From Myxococcota bacterium (GTDB lineage Bacteria; Myxococcota_C; UBA6777), in contig JAKLKB010000007.1 of the NCBI GenBank assembly GCA_023150835.1, positions 23,115-87,114 of the forward strand: DNA of 64,000 bases. The letters run 5' to 3'. The notes below the pieces were generated by a model. That model was not told the origin of the DNA and did not search any database. It saw only the letters and a program-made list of their open reading frames with translations. Positions 62,750 through 64,000 of this stretch are shown one piece after another; position 1 is the stretch's first letter, and every line of letters begins with the position of its first letter. Both the position numbers and the translations under genes were made by a program.

Positions 62750-63735
62750 GATGGTCTTATTTGCAGCATCTTGGGAGCCAATGGCCCGTCATCCGAGCGA
62801 TGGGCCTTGCTGTGCTTTCTGGAGCCAAAAGCCACTCGACGCAAGATCCCGAAACACCCGGACCTTGGTTCGAGGCTACGCTTCCCCCTCGAAGCGAAAA
62901 GCTGCTTCAAGATATCGTCCGTTGGTCTGGGGGAGATCCTTCGGTGTATCGGGGCATCACACCCGCATATCTGTTTCCGCAATGGAGTTTTCCCCTCGTC
63001 ACCGAAGCCATGCGCACACTGCCCTATCCGCTCACACGCATCCTGAATGCGGGCTGCCTCTTGCGCTTCCACGCCGCCTTGCCTGCAAACCAACCGCTGC
63101 GATGCCGCACACGACTTCTCCAGATCGAACCCACCCCCAAAGGAAAGCGCTTTACAGTCGAGATCGAAACAGGCACAACCGAGACACCCCAAGCCCTGTA
63201 CGCGGCGTTGCAAACATTCTTGCCCCATCCGAAAACAGCGCAAGACAAAGACAAACATCACAAAGAAAACACCGAGAAAAACATCGAGAAAAAAGAGTCT
63301 TTGCGTGTTCCTCTCGATGCACGAGAGATCCATTTTTTAGATCTCAAGGCCGATGCAGGAACCAACTTTGCTCTATTGACGGGCGATATCAACCCGATCC
63401 ACTGGTTGCCCTTGTACGCCAAGATCGCGGGATTTTCACGGTGCATCTTGCACGGATTCGGAACCCTTGCCCTCACCTACGAAGCCCTTCATCGCAACTT
63501 ATTGTCGGGCAAGACCGATGCCTTGCAAGAGCTTGAAGTGCGCTTCCGTAAGCCGCTCACTCTCCCCAAACGTGTCGGGATCTACACCAACGAAGCACAA
63601 GAGCTCTTTGTCGGCGATGCACCCGGTGGAACGGTCTATCTACAAGGCCGCTTTTCCATGAAACCCACCGAACCTTCGACATCTTCGACATCTTCGACAT
63701 CTTCGACATCTTCGGAAATACCCGATGCTTCGTAA
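62746..63735 (+). CDS. MaoC-like (R)-specific enoyl-CoA hydratase
   Basis: Protein of 329 residues with a double hot-dog layout. The C-terminal half carries the MaoC signature: FALLTGDINPIHWLPLYAKI, in which Asp and His are the catalytic pair, then AGFSRCILHGFGTLALTYEAL. The N-terminal half (GGDPSVYRGITPAYLFPQWSF) is a degenerate hot-dog. It hydrates enoyl-CoA, the step after acyl-CoA dehydrogenation, which matches its neighbour. The ATG at 62746 has GGGAGG 6 bases upstream and overlaps the preceding short ORF; the long frame back to 62497 only re-reads the dehydrogenase gene. The C-terminus is a Ser/Thr repeat (STSSTSSTSS). Confidence 0.88.
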   Translation: MRWSYLQHLGSQWPVIRAMGLAVLSGAKSHSTQDPETPGPWFEATLPPRSEKLLQDIVRWSGGDPSVYRGITPAYLFPQWSFPLVTEAMRTLPYPLTRILNAGCLLRFHAALPANQPLRCRTRLLQIEPTPKGKRFTVEIETGTTETPQALYAALQTFLPHPKTAQDKDKHHKENTEKNIEKKESLRVPLDAREIHFLDLKADAGTNFALLTGDINPIHWLPLYAKIAGFSRCILHGFGTLALTYEALHRNLLSGKTDALQELEVRFRKPLTLPKRVGIYTNEAQELFVGDAPGGTVYLQGRFSMKPTEPSTSSTSSTSSTSSEIPDAS

Positions 63736-63740
63736 TCACC

Positions 63741-63864
63741 CAATTTTCCCCCCGTGTTTGTGCAAGTTCAAGCGGTGCGGAGGTTTGTTTGAAAAGCAAT
63801 GATCACCCCGCCGATACGGGGTCAAGGGGGCCGCGACCCCTTGCGGGGTGTGGGGCGTTGCCCC
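63741..63864 (-). repeat. R2 repeat, copy 7, followed by R3
   Basis: Contains gccgatacggggtcaagggg and the end hairpin GGGGCGTTGCCCC. At exactly this hairpin the sequence changes to R3. Confidence 0.85.
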
Positions 63865-64000
63865 ATACGCGCTAGGTTAAGCGCTTGTTGGCCCCCCCAC
63901 CCCAGCCCTCCCCCGTGAACAGGGGAGGGAGCGAAAGTCGGAAGCAGCGGGGATTTTGTTTTTTCATGACGCACGCTGTTTGCACGAGACGCAGACGCTG
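63865..64000 (-). mobile_element. R3 element, cut by the right window edge
   Basis: Begins atacgcgctaggttaagcgc and continues for at least 136 bases almost identical to the reverse complement of 48104-48239, including cttgttggccccccc and the hairpin CCCTCCCCCGTGAACAGGGG. About 105 more bases would be expected beyond the edge. No ORF. Confidence 0.85.

Overview
The window looks like chromosomal DNA of a Gram-negative bacterium of the old deltaproteobacterial grade, possibly Myxococcota or a relative. This is an inference. It rests on the many predicted secreted lipoproteins, cysteine-rich and beta-propeller surface proteins, a Ser/Thr kinase fused to an AAA ATPase, a MoxR/DUF58/VWA cluster and the order glyQ-glyS-ppdK. 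I see no rRNA, tRNA, CRISPR array or phage. Most of the sequence is moderately GC-rich. About 55.6-59.7 kb is clearly AT-rich and looks acquired.

Layout. 1-8.9 kb: a cut SppA-type protease, a propeller lipoprotein, a TPR-like secreted protein, two small lipoproteins and a GT-B glycosyltransferase with a repetitive tail. 9-13.6 kb: an Rpn-type nuclease, an Eis-like acetyltransferase, a small lipoprotein and serS. 13.6-19.4 kb (minus): a giant kinase-ATPase translationally coupled to a membrane protein. 19.8-23.8 kb: uvrA, with a candidate LexA box, coupled to a DMT-type membrane protein. 23.8-32.2 kb (minus): four large secreted cysteine-rich or propeller proteins with a YhbY RNA-binding protein among them. 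32.3-38.2 kb (minus): glyQ-glyS-ppdK. 38.6-47.7 kb (minus): a HEAT-repeat protein and the moxR-DUF58-BatA-like-VWA cluster. 48.5-54 kb: murJ, a small lipoprotein, a TPR protein and a MATE pump. 54.4-59.7 kb: a VanY-type peptidase, a truncated GIY-YIG gene and a restriction-modification island (EVE protein, methyltransferase, MvaI/BcnI-like nuclease, Dam-like methyltransferase). 59.9-63.7 kb: a TetR regulator, an acyl-CoA dehydrogenase, an overlooked 25-codon ORF and a MaoC-like hydratase.

The most novel content is between the genes. Three repeat families recur: R1 (five copies, 114-115 bp, ERIC-like long palindrome), R2 (seven copies, about 125-140 bp, GC-rich with hairpins) and R3 (two copies, about 240 bp, MITE-like). 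R3 is inserted inside one R1 copy and is flanked there by a 12-bp direct duplication; R1 and R2 often abut. A fourth repeat of about 91 bp lies around the restriction-modification genes. In-frame minisatellites are common in coding sequence (SppA, glycosyltransferase, Rpn protein, kinase, UvrA, GlyQ), and G/C homopolymers of 9-11 bases occur in several places. The genome therefore seems prone to repeat expansion and to small non-autonomous elements.
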